Positions 19,861-28,816 of a DNA stretch of 32,923 nt are shown here, piece by piece. The stretch is from Nocardiopsis sp. (GTDB lineage: Bacteria; Actinomycetota; Actinomycetes; Streptosporangiales; Streptosporangiaceae). The notes under the pieces were generated by a model. It was not told the origin of the DNA. It saw only the letters and a list, made by a program, of their open reading frames with translations, and made no database searches. The stretch is from the NCBI GenBank assembly GCA_021154785.1, contig JAJKHX010000298.1, positions 1 to 32,923 of the forward strand, read 5' to 3'. The translations under genes were made by a program, and so were the position numbers. Numbering within the stretch: the stretch's first letter is position 1; every line of letters starts with the position of its first letter.

Positions 19861-19896
19861 CCGTCCTGGTCACGTGGTTTGGCGTGACCAGGACGG
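19861..19896. terminator. Perfect 14-bp stem-loop between convergent genes
   Basis: CCGTCCTGGTCACG (19861-19874) / TGGTTTGG / CGTGACCAGGACGG (19883-19896). Confidence 0.88.
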
Positions 19897-19905
19897 AGGG
19901 GCGGG

Positions 19906-20859
19906 TCAGTAGCGGGCGCCGGCGACCTGGTCGCCCAGCGGGTTCAGGACGGCGAGCTCGCCGTCGGTCAGGGTGACGTCGAGGGCGCCGACGTTCTGCT
20001 CGAGCCACTTGATCCGCTTGGTACCGGGAATCGGGGCCAGGTTGACGCCGAGCCGCTGCTCCTGGGCGTAAACCCAGGCCAGGGCGATCTGGGCCGCGGG
20101 CACGCCCTTGGCGTCGGCCACCTGGCGGACCGCCTCGACGATGGCCAGGTTCTGCTGCCCGGCCTCGCCCTTGAAGCGGGGGTTGCGGCTGCGGAAGTCC
20201 TTCGCGTCGAAGGAGCCCAGGTCGACAGTGGCGGTCAGGAAGCCGCGGCCGAGCGGTGAGTAGGGCACGAAGCCCACGCCGAGCTCGCGCATGACGCCGA
20301 CCGCGTCGGTCTCCACGTCGCGGGTCCACAGCGAGTACTCGCTCTGCACCGCGGTGATCGGGTGCACCGCGTAGGCGCGGCGCAGCAGGTCGCCGGTGAC
20401 CTCGGACAGGCCCAGGTAGCGGACCTTGCCCTCGGCGACGAGCTCGGCCATCGCGCCGACGGTCTCCTCGATCTCGGCCGTCTGCGGCGGGCGGTGCAGG
20501 TAGTACAGGTCGATGTGGTCCACGCCCAGCCGGGTCAGCGACGACTCGCAGGCCCGCTTGACGTAGTCGTGCTCGCCGCGGATGACACGCTTCGCATCGC
20601 CGCCGGACCGGTCGATGCCGAACTTGGTGGCCAGCTGGACCTCGTCCCGCCGGCCCACGATGCCGCGGCCGACCAGGACCTCGTTGTGGCCCGCGCCGTA
20701 GGCGTCGGCCGTGTCGAGGAAGGTGACGCCCAGGTCCAGGGCGCGGCGGATGGTGGCGATCGACTCGTCCCAGTCGGTGGCGCCGTACCACTCGCTCATC
20801 CCCATGCAGCCCAGGCCCTGTGCGGACACGGTGAGCGGACCGAGTTTGGTGGTGCGCAT
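19906..20859 (-). CDS. Aldo/keto reductase
   Basis: [21 protein letters not shown]...[18 protein letters not shown]...[35 protein letters not shown]. Confidence 0.95.
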   Translation of the reverse strand: MRTTKLGPLTVSAQGLGCMGMSEWYGATDWDESIATIRRALDLGVTFLDTADAYGAGHNEVLVGRGIVGRRDEVQLATKFGIDRSGGDAKRVIRGEHDYVKRACESSLTRLGVDHIDLYYLHRPPQTAEIEETVGAMAELVAEGKVRYLGLSEVTGDLLRRAYAVHPITAVQSEYSLWTRDVETDAVGVMRELGVGFVPYSPLGRGFLTATVDLGSFDAKDFRSRNPRFKGEAGQQNLAIVEAVRQVADAKGVPAAQIALAWVYAQEQRLGVNLAPIPGTKRIKWLEQNVGALDVTLTDGELAVLNPLGDQVAGARY

Positions 20860-20878
20860 GTGTTTGCCTTGCCCCTCG

Positions 20879-21265
20879 TCAGATGGCGGTTGCTTGCGGC
20901 GCGGCGACGGCCAGGCAGTCCGTGTAGTAGCCGATCTTGGAGTCGAGCAGCTTCAGGCACTCCCGCTGGCTGGCGAGCGCCCGGCGCACCTCCTCGCGGT
21001 GCCGCTTGAGCAGCTCGATCCGTTCCGCCTGGCCCGCGCCCGACCTGACCAGCTCGGCGTACCGCTGCATGTCACGGACCGGCATCCCGGTCGCGCGCAG
21101 CTTGGTGATCAGCGACAGCCACTCCAGGTCGCTCTCGCTGAACCGGCGGCGGCCGTCCCCGCCCCGCTCGATGCTCGCGAGCAGGCCGATGCGCTCGTAC
21201 CAGCGCAGCGTGTGCTGGGAAAGACCGCACTTGGCGGCGGCTTCGCCGATGCTCCAGGTCGTCAC
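20879..21265 (-). CDS. MerR family transcriptional regulator
   Basis: [73 protein letters not shown] start. Confidence 0.95.
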   Translation of the reverse strand: MTTWSIGEAAAKCGLSQHTLRWYERIGLLASIERGGDGRRRFSESDLEWLSLITKLRATGMPVRDMQRYAELVRSGAGQAERIELLKRHREEVRRALASQRECLKLLDSKIGYYTDCLAVAAPQATAI

Positions 21266-21272
21266 GTCAACG

Positions 21273-21303
21273 AGCCTACGAGTTAGAGCGTGCTCTAACG
21301 CAA
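21273..21303 (-). promoter_or_regulatory. MerR-type operator/promoter
   Basis: Reverse strand TTGCGT (21303-21298) - 19 bp - TAGGCT (21278-21273); GTTAGAGCGTGCTCTAAC inverted repeat at 21282-21299. Confidence 0.82.
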
Positions 21304-21314
21304 ACGGGTCCCGG

Positions 21315-22097
21315 TTACGAGCTGGCGGATGCGGATGCGGATGCGGATGCGCTGGCGGTGGGGCCGGCGCTGGCGGCGGGACCGCTAAACGTGACGGTGA
21401 CGTGCTGGAAGCCCAGCGACGTCAGCATCCCGGTGAGCATGCCCTCGGTGTTCTTCTGGGCGTCGGCCAGCAGCGGGCTCTGCCGGGCCGCGGTCTCGAT
21501 CTTGCCCTCGGCGATCTGGTACACCTGCTGCTGGCTGTTCGGGTTGCCGGAGAAGAAGTCGCCGACCCGGTTGAACAGCCCCTGCTGCTCGGCGTACACG
21601 TACGACTGGTCGACGTTGAGCACGGCCGGCTCGAGCTGCGGCTTCGGCAGCGTCACGGTGACCGAGGTGCGGTTCTTGCTCACCGCGATGGCCCCGTTCT
21701 TGAGCGTGGCGAAGTCGACGTACGCGATGTCGGAGCCCTGCCCGACGAACAGCGTCTCGCTGCCCGCCAGGAACGAGGGCAGGATGCCGTTGCGCTTGGT
21801 CACGTCGACCACGACCTGGAACGAGCCGCTGGCCGCCTCGTAACGGCTGAGGTTGGTGATGGACTTCAGGATGACCGGCTGGCTGCGGACCGTGGTGGTC
21901 TCGCCGAACGGGTTCCGCAGCTGAGGCAGCAAGTGGGCCGCGGACAGCACCACGATCAGGACAATAATCGCGACGATGACGGAGACCAGGCCGCCCGCCC
22001 GTCCCGTTCCCGGCAGGCGCGGCATCGTGATCTTGACCTGGCGCGGTTCATGCCTTTCCGGCATCTCACGCGTCGTTCCAGAGAACTTGTCCATCAC
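21315..22097 (-). CDS. DUF4230 domain protein
   Basis: One TM helix then VRSQPVILKSITNLSRYEAASGSFQVVVDVTKRNGILPSFLAGSETLFVGQGSDIAYVDFATLK... Confidence 0.85.
   Translation of the reverse strand: MMDKFSGTTREMPERHEPRQVKITMPRLPGTGRAGGLVSVIVAIIVLIVVLSAAHLLPQLRNPFGETTTVRSQPVILKSITNLSRYEAASGSFQVVVDVTKRNGILPSFLAGSETLFVGQGSDIAYVDFATLKNGAIAVSKNRTSVTVTLPKPQLEPAVLNVDQSYVYAEQQGLFNRVGDFFSGNPNSQQQVYQIAEGKIETAARQSPLLADAQKNTEGMLTGMLTSLGFQHVTVTFSGPAASAGPTASASASASASASS
21325..21348. repeat. (GCGGAT)x4 hexanucleotide microsatellite in the DUF4230 C-terminus
   Basis: gcggat at 21325, 21331, 21337, 21343; encodes Ser-Ala repeats. Confidence 0.95.
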
Positions 22098-22220
22098 GCC
22101 GTTCCGTTGCGTCCGGAGGTTTTCTTCTCGGGCCTCTTAGCCGTTACAGAGCTACCCCCGGGCGGACAGATAAATCGGATCGGGTGGCATATTGCGCTGT
22201 GCCTGGGCATACCTAACGTC

Positions 22221-22469
22221 ATGAGCAGGTTCCGGCGCGGCAGGCAGCGGATCGACTCCGGGGACTGGGATCGCGGCCCGCGCCGGCGGTGGCGCCCGCG
22301 GCGTTCCCGGGCCCGCGGCTGCCTCATGTTCGTCCTGCTGCTCATCGTGATCCTGATCGTGCTCGCGGTGGCCTTCGGCGGTTTCCGGAAAGGCACCAAG
22401 AGCGGTTCGCTTCCGCATGTGTGCACGTCATGCTCGGTAACGCCGATACCGGTACCTACCGGCGGGTAA
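22221..22469 (+). CDS. Small basic single-pass membrane protein
   Basis: MSRFRRGRQRIDSGDWDRGPRRRWRPRRSRARGCLMFVLLLIVILIVLAVAFGGFRKG... Confidence 0.65.
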   Translation: MSRFRRGRQRIDSGDWDRGPRRRWRPRRSRARGCLMFVLLLIVILIVLAVAFGGFRKGTKSGSLPHVCTSCSVTPIPVPTGG

Positions 22470-22492
22470 CTCGGGTGTGCCATAGTGCGGGC

Positions 22493-23230
22493 ATGGGCAT
22501 CTTCGACGATCTGGCGGCGGAGCAGGAGCGGCTGGAGAAGGTCCTGGCCGGACTGGACGAGGGGCAATGGGCGACGGCCTCGGGGGCCGCGGGCTGGACG
22601 GTCGCCGATGTGGTGCTGCACCTGGCTCAGTCGGAGGAGGCGGCCGCGGGCACCGCTGCGCACGGCACGCTCCGGGGCGGGCTGGCCGCGGTGGCCGGGG
22701 GCACGATGGACGAACGGGCCGACAACGCGGTCAGGAACGAGCGGACCGCGCCCGCGGAGATCTTCGCCCGGTGGCAGCGGGCCAGGCAGGCGTCGCTGGC
22801 CGCGCTGCGGGGCGCCGACCCGGACCGGCCGGTGGAGTGGGTGGCCGGGCCGCTCAAGCCGGCCACGCTGGCGACGACCCGGCTGGCCGAGCACTGGGCG
22901 CACGGCCTGGACATCACCGGGCCGCTCGGCGTCGACCTGCCCGACACGGACCGGCTGCGGCACATCGCCTGGCTGGCGCACCGCACGCTGCCGTACGCGC
23001 TGAGCGTGGCGGGCGAGCCGGCGGCCCGGGTGCGGTGCGAGCTGACGGCGCCGGACGGGGTTGCCGTGTGGAGGTTCGGGCCGGACGATGCGGAGTCGGC
23101 CATCACCGGGGCGGCCGGGGAGTTCTGCCGGGTCGCGGCGCGCCGGCTCGACCCGGCGCAAACCGCGCTCAGGGCCGCCGGCCCGCACGGCGCCACCGCG
23201 CTGCGCCTGGTGCGCACCTACGCGGCATGA
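22493..23230 (+). CDS. TIGR03084/maleylpyruvate isomerase-like (DinB-fold) protein
   Basis: IFDDLAAEQERLEKVLAGLDEGQWATASGAAGWTVADVVLHLAQSEE...RLAEHWAHGLDI...RHIAWLAHRTLPYAL. Confidence 0.88.
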   Translation: MGIFDDLAAEQERLEKVLAGLDEGQWATASGAAGWTVADVVLHLAQSEEAAAGTAAHGTLRGGLAAVAGGTMDERADNAVRNERTAPAEIFARWQRARQASLAALRGADPDRPVEWVAGPLKPATLATTRLAEHWAHGLDITGPLGVDLPDTDRLRHIAWLAHRTLPYALSVAGEPAARVRCELTAPDGVAVWRFGPDDAESAITGAAGEFCRVAARRLDPAQTALRAAGPHGATALRLVRTYAA

Positions 23231-23270
23231 GGCCCGCCGCATCCGGCGGACTGCCACCCCGCGACTCTCT

Positions 23271-25826
23271 TCACAGGCGCGGGTCGACGGGCTCGGATTC
23301 CAGGGCGAGGACGGCGAAGACGCACTCGTGCACCCGCCACAGCGGCTCGCCGCCGGCCACCCGGTCCAGGGCCTCGAGGCCGAGGGCGTACTCGCGCAGC
23401 GCCAGCGAGCGCTTGTGGGACAGGCCGCGCTGGCGCAGCCGGGTCAGGTTGGCCGGCTCGGTGTAGTCCGGGCCGTAGATGATCCGCAGGTACTCCCGGC
23501 CGCGCACCTTCAGGCCGGGCTGGGCCAGGCCCTGCGGTCCGCGGGTCAGGTTCGCGGCGGGCTTGACGACCATGCCCTCTCCCCCGGCGGCGGTCAGCTC
23601 CTCCCACCAGCGGGTCGCGGCGGCGACCGAGGCGGGGTCACCGGTGTCCGCCTCGACCCGGCGGGTGGCCGTGAAGAGCTCCGGGGCCGCGGCGGCGAGC
23701 CGGTCGGCCAGGGCGAGGTGCCACCGGTGCGGCCGGTCGTGGTAGACGGCACCCTCGGTGGCGAGCAGCTGGAACGGGGCGACGCACACCCCGGCCAGGT
23801 CGTCGGTGGCCCAGCAGTAGCGGGCGTAGGCGGCGGTGAACGCCTCGGCGTTGGCCAGCCGGGCCCGGGTCCGGTCCAGCAGGTCGCCGAGGCCGGGCAG
23901 GTCGCGGGACGACGCCTGGGTCAGGGCCGCGGCCGCGGCCGGGAGGGCGGCCAGCGCGGCCGCGCCCACCGCGGCGTACTGGTCCCGCAGCAGCGACCCG
24001 GCCTTGACGTTCCAGGGCAGGATCTCGGCGTCCAGCAGCAGCCAGGACGTGCCGAGCTCGTCGAACAGGCCGGCCTTCCCGGCCGCCGCGCGCGCCTGCT
24101 CTGCCAGGTGCGGGCCGGCCGGGCCGGGGAAGAACGGCCGGCCGGTCCTGGTCCAGGCCGCGCCCCCGCCGGAGGAGACACCGAAGCGAGCCCGCGCGTC
24201 GTCCTGCGACCGGCAGATCAGCAGCACGGCCCGGGAGCCCATGTGCTTCTCCTCGCACAGCACCGAGGCCACCCCGGCGGTGGCGTAGGCGCTGAATGCC
24301 TGCTCCGGGTGCTCCAGCAGGTCGTCGCGGGACGACGTGGCAACCGGGCTCATGGTCGGCGGCAGGTAAAGGAGCCAGCGCGGGTCGATCGCGAACCGGC
24401 TCATCACCTCGAGCGCGGCGGCGGCGTGCGCGTCGCGGACGCCGACCCGCGGCAGGTAAGCGGTCTCGATGACCCGGGAGCCGGACACGTCGGCGATGTC
24501 GAGCACGTCGGGCTCACGCCGCGCGACGCCGGCCGCGGGGGCGGATTCGGCGGGGAACGGCCGGGCCGGGGGGTGGTAGACACGGGCGGCGGGGACGGAA
24601 ACGGTACCCCGTTCGGGATAATTCAGGGCGGTCAGACGGCCACCGAAGACACAGCCGGTGTCCACGCACAGGGTGTTGTTCAGCCATTCCGCGGCCGGCA
24701 CGGGGGTATGGCCGTACGCCACGACGGCGCGGCCCCGGTACTCGGTGGCCCACGGGTAGCGGACCGGCAGGCCGTACTCATCGGTCTCGCCGGTGGTCTG
24801 GCCGTACAGGCAGAACTCGCGGACCCGGCCCGAGGCGCGGCCGTGATAAGGCTCGATCAGCCCGGCGTGGGCCACCACCAGGTTGCCTCCGTCGAACACG
24901 TAGTGGCTGATCAGGCCGTCGATGAACCGCTCGGCGGCGGCACGGAACTCCGGCGTCTCCGCCTCCAGCTGCTCCATCGAGGCGTCCAGGCCGTGGCTGC
25001 GCTTGACGTTCTTGCCGCGCAGCGCCTTGAGCAGCTTGACCTCGTGGTTGCCGGCCACGCAGAACGCGGTCCCGGCCGCCACCATGCCCATGACCAGGCG
25101 CAGCACGCCGGGCGTGTCGGGTCCCCGGTCGACCAGGTCGCCGACGAAGATCGCGCGCCGGCTGCCGGGGTGGCGGGCGTTCACCGGGCGCCCGGCCGCG
25201 TCCCGGCCGAGCTCGTAGCCCAGCGTGGTCAGCAGTTCTTCCAGCTCGGCGCGGCAGCCGTGCACGTCGCCGATGATGTCGAACGGGCCGGTCTCGTCCC
25301 GCTTGTCGGTGTACAGCCGGGTGCGGGTGATCGCGGCCGCGTCGACTTCCTCCTGGCTGTGCAGCACGTGCACGGTGCGGAACCCCTCGCGGCCAAGACC
25401 GCGCAGGCCGCGGCGGAGCTGGCCGCGCTGGCGGCGGAGCACGTGCGGGCCGAAGTCCCGGTCCGGGCGGCTTTTGTTCCGTTCCGCGCACAGGTCTTCC
25501 GGCAGGTCGAGCACGATCGCGGTCGGCAGCACGTCGTGCTCGCGGGCGAGGAGGACGAGGTCGCGGCGGGCTTCGGGCTGGACGTTGGTGGCGTCGATGA
25601 CGGTGAGGCGGCCGGCCTTGAGGCGCTGGCCGGCGATGAAGCTGAGCAGCTCGAACGCGGCCGGGGTGGCGGACTGGTCGTTCTCGTCGTCGGCCACCAT
25701 GCCGCGGCAGAAGTCCGAGGAGATCACCTCGGTCGGCTTGAAGTGCGCGCGGGCGAACGTGGACTTGCCCGAGCCGGTCACGCCGATCAGGACGACCAGG
25801 CTCAGCTCGGGGACACCGAGGTTCAT
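23271..25826 (-). CDS. pnkp: Bacterial polynucleotide kinase-phosphatase-ligase (Pnkp), RNA repair
   Basis: Kinase P-loop GVTGSGKST; metallophosphatase motifs GDVHGC, GDLVDRGPD, GNHE; ligase nucleotidyl-Lys motif CEEKHMGSRAV; ATG overlaps Hen1 TGA. Confidence 0.95.
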   Translation of the reverse strand: MNLGVPELSLVVLIGVTGSGKSTFARAHFKPTEVISSDFCRGMVADDENDQSATPAAFELLSFIAGQRLKAGRLTVIDATNVQPEARRDLVLLAREHDVLPTAIVLDLPEDLCAERNKSRPDRDFGPHVLRRQRGQLRRGLRGLGREGFRTVHVLHSQEEVDAAAITRTRLYTDKRDETGPFDIIGDVHGCRAELEELLTTLGYELGRDAAGRPVNARHPGSRRAIFVGDLVDRGPDTPGVLRLVMGMVAAGTAFCVAGNHEVKLLKALRGKNVKRSHGLDASMEQLEAETPEFRAAAERFIDGLISHYVFDGGNLVVAHAGLIEPYHGRASGRVREFCLYGQTTGETDEYGLPVRYPWATEYRGRAVVAYGHTPVPAAEWLNNTLCVDTGCVFGGRLTALNYPERGTVSVPAARVYHPPARPFPAESAPAAGVARREPDVLDIADVSGSRVIETAYLPRVGVRDAHAAAALEVMSRFAIDPRWLLYLPPTMSPVATSSRDDLLEHPEQAFSAYATAGVASVLCEEKHMGSRAVLLICRSQDDARARFGVSSGGGAAWTRTGRPFFPGPAGPHLAEQARAAAGKAGLFDELGTSWLLLDAEILPWNVKAGSLLRDQYAAVGAAALAALPAAAAALTQASSRDLPGLGDLLDRTRARLANAEAFTAAYARYCWATDDLAGVCVAPFQLLATEGAVYHDRPHRWHLALADRLAAAAPELFTATRRVEADTGDPASVAAATRWWEELTAAGGEGMVVKPAANLTRGPQGLAQPGLKVRGREYLRIIYGPDYTEPANLTRLRQRGLSHKRSLALREYALGLEALDRVAGGEPLWRVHECVFAVLALESEPVDPRL

Positions 25827-27220
25827 GCCGCCTCCTTCTCGAACACGGCCAGCTGGGTAGGCGGACCGTCGGCCGGGTCCTCCGGGCCGACCGGCAGGAA
25901 CCGGGCCTGGTAGCCGTAGCGCTGCCCGGCCTGCTCGGCCCAGGCGCGGAACTCGGCCCGGGTCCACTCGAAGCGGTGGTCCGGGTGCCGCGTCGCGCCG
26001 GCGGCCAGCGTGGCGAAGTGGGCGTTGTACTCGGCGTTGGGGGTGGTGACGACGACGGTGGCGGGCGCGGCCGCACCGAACACGACCCGCTCGAGCGCCG
26101 GGATCCGGTCCGGGTCCAGGTGCTCGATGACCTCCATCAGCACGGCGGCGTCCAGCCCGGCCAGCCTGCTGTCGCGGTAGGTGAGCGAGGACTGGAAGAT
26201 CGTCAGCCGCTCGCGCCGGGGTGCTGGCATCTGGTCGAGCCGCAGGTGGCGGGCGGCCAGCTGCAGGGCCCGGGCGGACACGTCGGTGGCGGTGACGTGC
26301 TCGAACCGCTGGTCCGCGAGCAGCTCCCTGGTCAGCGCGCCCGAGCCGCAGCCCAGGTCGCCAACGCGGCGGGCGCCGCGTTCGTGCAGCACGGCCACGA
26401 TGGCCGCGCGGCGCTGGACGGCCAGCGGCTTGCTCGTCTCGGCTTCCGCCGCCTCGTCCTCGGCCGGCACCGCGTTGTCCAGCTCGTCCGGCTCGGTCTC
26501 GTCGGCTTCGGCCAGCCGGGCCAGCGCGGACTGGGCGAGCCTTTTCTGGTGCGCCAGGTAACGGCGGGTGATGAGCTCCTTATCCGGGTGCCCGGCCAGC
26601 CAGCCGCCGCCGGCCCGGATCAGCTTGTCCACCTCGTCGGCCGCCACCCAGTAGTGCTTGGTGTCGTCGAGCACGGGCAGCAGCACGTACAGGTGGTTGA
26701 GCGCGTCGGCCAGCCGGACCTCGCCGGTCAGCCGCAGGTCCAGGTACGGGGAGTCGCCCCACTCGGCGGGCGTGAACGGCTCGGCCCGCGCGTCGACCTG
26801 CCAGCCGAGGGGCGCGAAGAGGCGGTCCGCCAGGGTCCGGCCGCCCCGGCAGCGCAGCGCGGGGACGTGCAGGGTGAGCGGGATGGACGCGGCGGCCAGC
26901 TCGGGCCGGGCATCGCAGCGGCCGGTGAGCGCGGTGCGGAAGGCCTCCTTGATCGCCACCGCGAGCAGGCTGGAGGCGGCGTAGGGCCGGTCGTTGACGT
27001 ACTGGGCCAGCTCGCCGCCGCCCTTACGGTCGCGGACCAGGGCGACCGGGTCGACCTCGAGGAGCAGCGCGGCCGTGCACCGGTCCGGTTCCGCCTCCGG
27101 ATAGAAGACGTGCGCCGTCCCCGCCGAGAGCGCGAACGACTGGACCCGGTCCGGGTGCTTATGCAGCAGGTAACCCAGGTCGGTCGCGGGCGCGCGGGTG
27201 GTCGTGATCGTCAGAAGCAC
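25823..27220 (-). CDS. hen1: 3'-terminal RNA ribose 2'-O-methyltransferase Hen1
   Basis: N-terminal Hen1 domain (MLLTITTTRAPATDLGYLLHKHPDRVQSFALSAGTAHVFYPEA), SAM motif VGDLGCGSGAL, metal-binding EVIEH and HPDHRFEWTRAEF; GTG start at 27220 inferred. Confidence 0.95.
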   Translation of the reverse strand: MLLTITTTRAPATDLGYLLHKHPDRVQSFALSAGTAHVFYPEAEPDRCTAALLLEVDPVALVRDRKGGGELAQYVNDRPYAASSLLAVAIKEAFRTALTGRCDARPELAAASIPLTLHVPALRCRGGRTLADRLFAPLGWQVDARAEPFTPAEWGDSPYLDLRLTGEVRLADALNHLYVLLPVLDDTKHYWVAADEVDKLIRAGGGWLAGHPDKELITRRYLAHQKRLAQSALARLAEADETEPDELDNAVPAEDEAAEAETSKPLAVQRRAAIVAVLHERGARRVGDLGCGSGALTRELLADQRFEHVTATDVSARALQLAARHLRLDQMPAPRRERLTIFQSSLTYRDSRLAGLDAAVLMEVIEHLDPDRIPALERVVFGAAAPATVVVTTPNAEYNAHFATLAAGATRHPDHRFEWTRAEFRAWAEQAGQRYGYQARFLPVGPEDPADGPPTQLAVFEKEAA

Positions 27221-27302
27221 ACGCCATTGTGACCGCGTCCGGCCGGCCAGATCAAAATCATTAATCCCGCACGAGTCGGCGCGTCCCGGGTATGACCCCT
27301 GC
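27221..27302. promoter_or_regulatory. 82-bp divergent promoter region between Hen1-Pnkp and the Y-family polymerase
   Basis: Head-to-head starts; reverse TTGATC-18 bp-CACAAT 5 nt before Hen1 GTG; forward TATGAC 6 nt before polymerase ATG. Confidence 0.5.
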
Positions 27303-28400
27303 ATGGGGTGGTGGGTGCTGCACGTGGATCTCGACCAGTTCATCGCGGCGGTCGAGGTACTGCGTCATCCCGAGCTGCGGGGGCGCCCGGTGGTGGTGGG
27401 CGGTGACGGCGACCCGACCAAGCGGGGCGTGGTGAGCACCGCGTCCTACGAGGCCAGGGAACACGGCGTGCATTCGGGGCTGCCGCTGCGCACGGCGGCC
27501 AAGCGGCTGCCCGACGCGGTGTTCCTGCCGGTGGACCGGGAGGCCTACGAGGAGATCTCGGAGACGGTGATGGCCGTGCTGCGGTCCTCCGGCGCGGTGG
27601 TGGAGGTGCTCGGCTGGGACGAGGCGTTCGTGGGCGTGGAGACGTCTGATCCGGAAGCGTTCGCGCGGTCGCTGGCGGCGCGGGTGCGGGCGGAGACGCG
27701 GCTGGACTGCACGGTGGGGATCGGGGAGAACAAGCTGCAGGCCAAGATCGCCACCGGGTTCGGCAAGCCGGCCGGGGTGTTCCGGCTGACGTTCGCTTCC
27801 TGGTTCTCCGTTTTGGGTGACCGGCCGGTGGACGCGCTGTGGGGCATCGGGGCCAAGACGGCGAAAAAGCTGGCCGGGCTGGGGATTCATACCGTTCGTG
27901 AGCTGGCGGCCGCGGACCCGGACGCGCTGGCTTCGGAGTTCGGGCCGATGACGGGGCCGTGGCTGGTGCTGCTGGCGTGCGTGCGGGGCGACGTCGAGGT
28001 GGACGCCTCGCCGTACGTGGCCAAGGCGCACGGGCGGGAGGAGACGTTCCAGCGGAACATCGCCGACTGGTCCCGGGTCCAGGCCGAGGTGGCACGGATC
28101 GCCGGGCTGCTGGCCGGGGACCTGGCGTCGGAGCCGAGGCCGGCGGTGCGGGTGGTGGTGAAGGTGAGGTACGCGCCGTTCGTCACGGAGAGCCACGGGG
28201 TGACGCTGGCCTCGCCGTCGTCCGACGCTGGGGTGATCGCTGTGGCCGCTTCTCAGGCGCTCGGGCGGTTCACCGGGCGGCGGCCGGTGCGGCTGCTCGG
28301 GGTGCGGGCGGAGTTCGGGTCCTCGTTACGGCTTTTCCCAGGGGGACGGGTCATAGGGTGGTCGCGCGTACCAAGACCATCGCGTCAGCCCTGGCTGTAG
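27303..28400 (+). CDS. Y-family DNA polymerase, DinB/Pol IV-like (DinB2-type)
   Basis: WVLHVDLDQFIAAVEVLRHPELRGRPVVVGGDGDPTKRGVVSTASYEAREHGVHSGLPLRTAAKRLPDAVFLPVDREAYEEIS...VEVLGWDEAFVGV...TVGIGENKLQAKIATGFGKPAG...LWGIGAKTAKKLAGLGIHTVREL. Confidence 0.93.
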   Translation: MGWWVLHVDLDQFIAAVEVLRHPELRGRPVVVGGDGDPTKRGVVSTASYEAREHGVHSGLPLRTAAKRLPDAVFLPVDREAYEEISETVMAVLRSSGAVVEVLGWDEAFVGVETSDPEAFARSLAARVRAETRLDCTVGIGENKLQAKIATGFGKPAGVFRLTFASWFSVLGDRPVDALWGIGAKTAKKLAGLGIHTVRELAAADPDALASEFGPMTGPWLVLLACVRGDVEVDASPYVAKAHGREETFQRNIADWSRVQAEVARIAGLLAGDLASEPRPAVRVVVKVRYAPFVTESHGVTLASPSSDAGVIAVAASQALGRFTGRRPVRLLGVRAEFGSSLRLFPGGRVIGWSRVPRPSRQPWL

Positions 28401-28807
28401 TCCACGCTCACCCAGCGCTCGGGGGTCATCCGGATCATGATCTGGCCGCCGGCCGGGGTCGCCGCCAGGAAGGCGTCGCCGCCCTCGGTGCCCAGGTAGC
28501 GGCGGGCCAGTTCGAGCCGCTCGGCGTCGGTGGCGTCCTCGATGACGGCCGGGCCCTCGACGCTGACGTACTTGTACGGCGGCTGCTCGTCCTGGACGCA
28601 CAGGCTGAACCGGCCGGCCGCCATGATGGCCTGGGCCTTGCGGGTGCCGGGGCCGGTGCTCACGTTCAGCGTGCCGCCCGGCTGGTAGGTGTACCAGATC
28701 GGGATGGTCAGCGGCCCGCGGTCGTCACCGGCGGCCACGCTGAGCACCCCGACATGGAGCCCGGCCAGGAACTCCTCGCGCTCGGTCCGGCTCATGCTTC
28801 GCGGCAT
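28385..28807 (-). CDS. Pyridoxamine 5'-phosphate oxidase-fold (PPOX/F420-type) protein
   Basis: FLAGLHVGVLSVAAGDDRGPLTIPIWYTYQPGGTLNVSTGPGTRKAQAIMAAGRFSLCVQDEQPPYKYVSVEGPA; AGGAG before ATG. Confidence 0.88.
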   Translation of the reverse strand: MPRSMSRTEREEFLAGLHVGVLSVAAGDDRGPLTIPIWYTYQPGGTLNVSTGPGTRKAQAIMAAGRFSLCVQDEQPPYKYVSVEGPAVIEDATDAERLELARRYLGTEGGDAFLAATPAGGQIMIRMTPERWVSVDYSQG

Positions 28808-28816
28808 GTCAGCTCC

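Noticed and set aside
23061-25913. 950-aa + strand ORF
   Set aside because: Antisense of Pnkp, whose kinase, phosphatase and ligase motifs are clear
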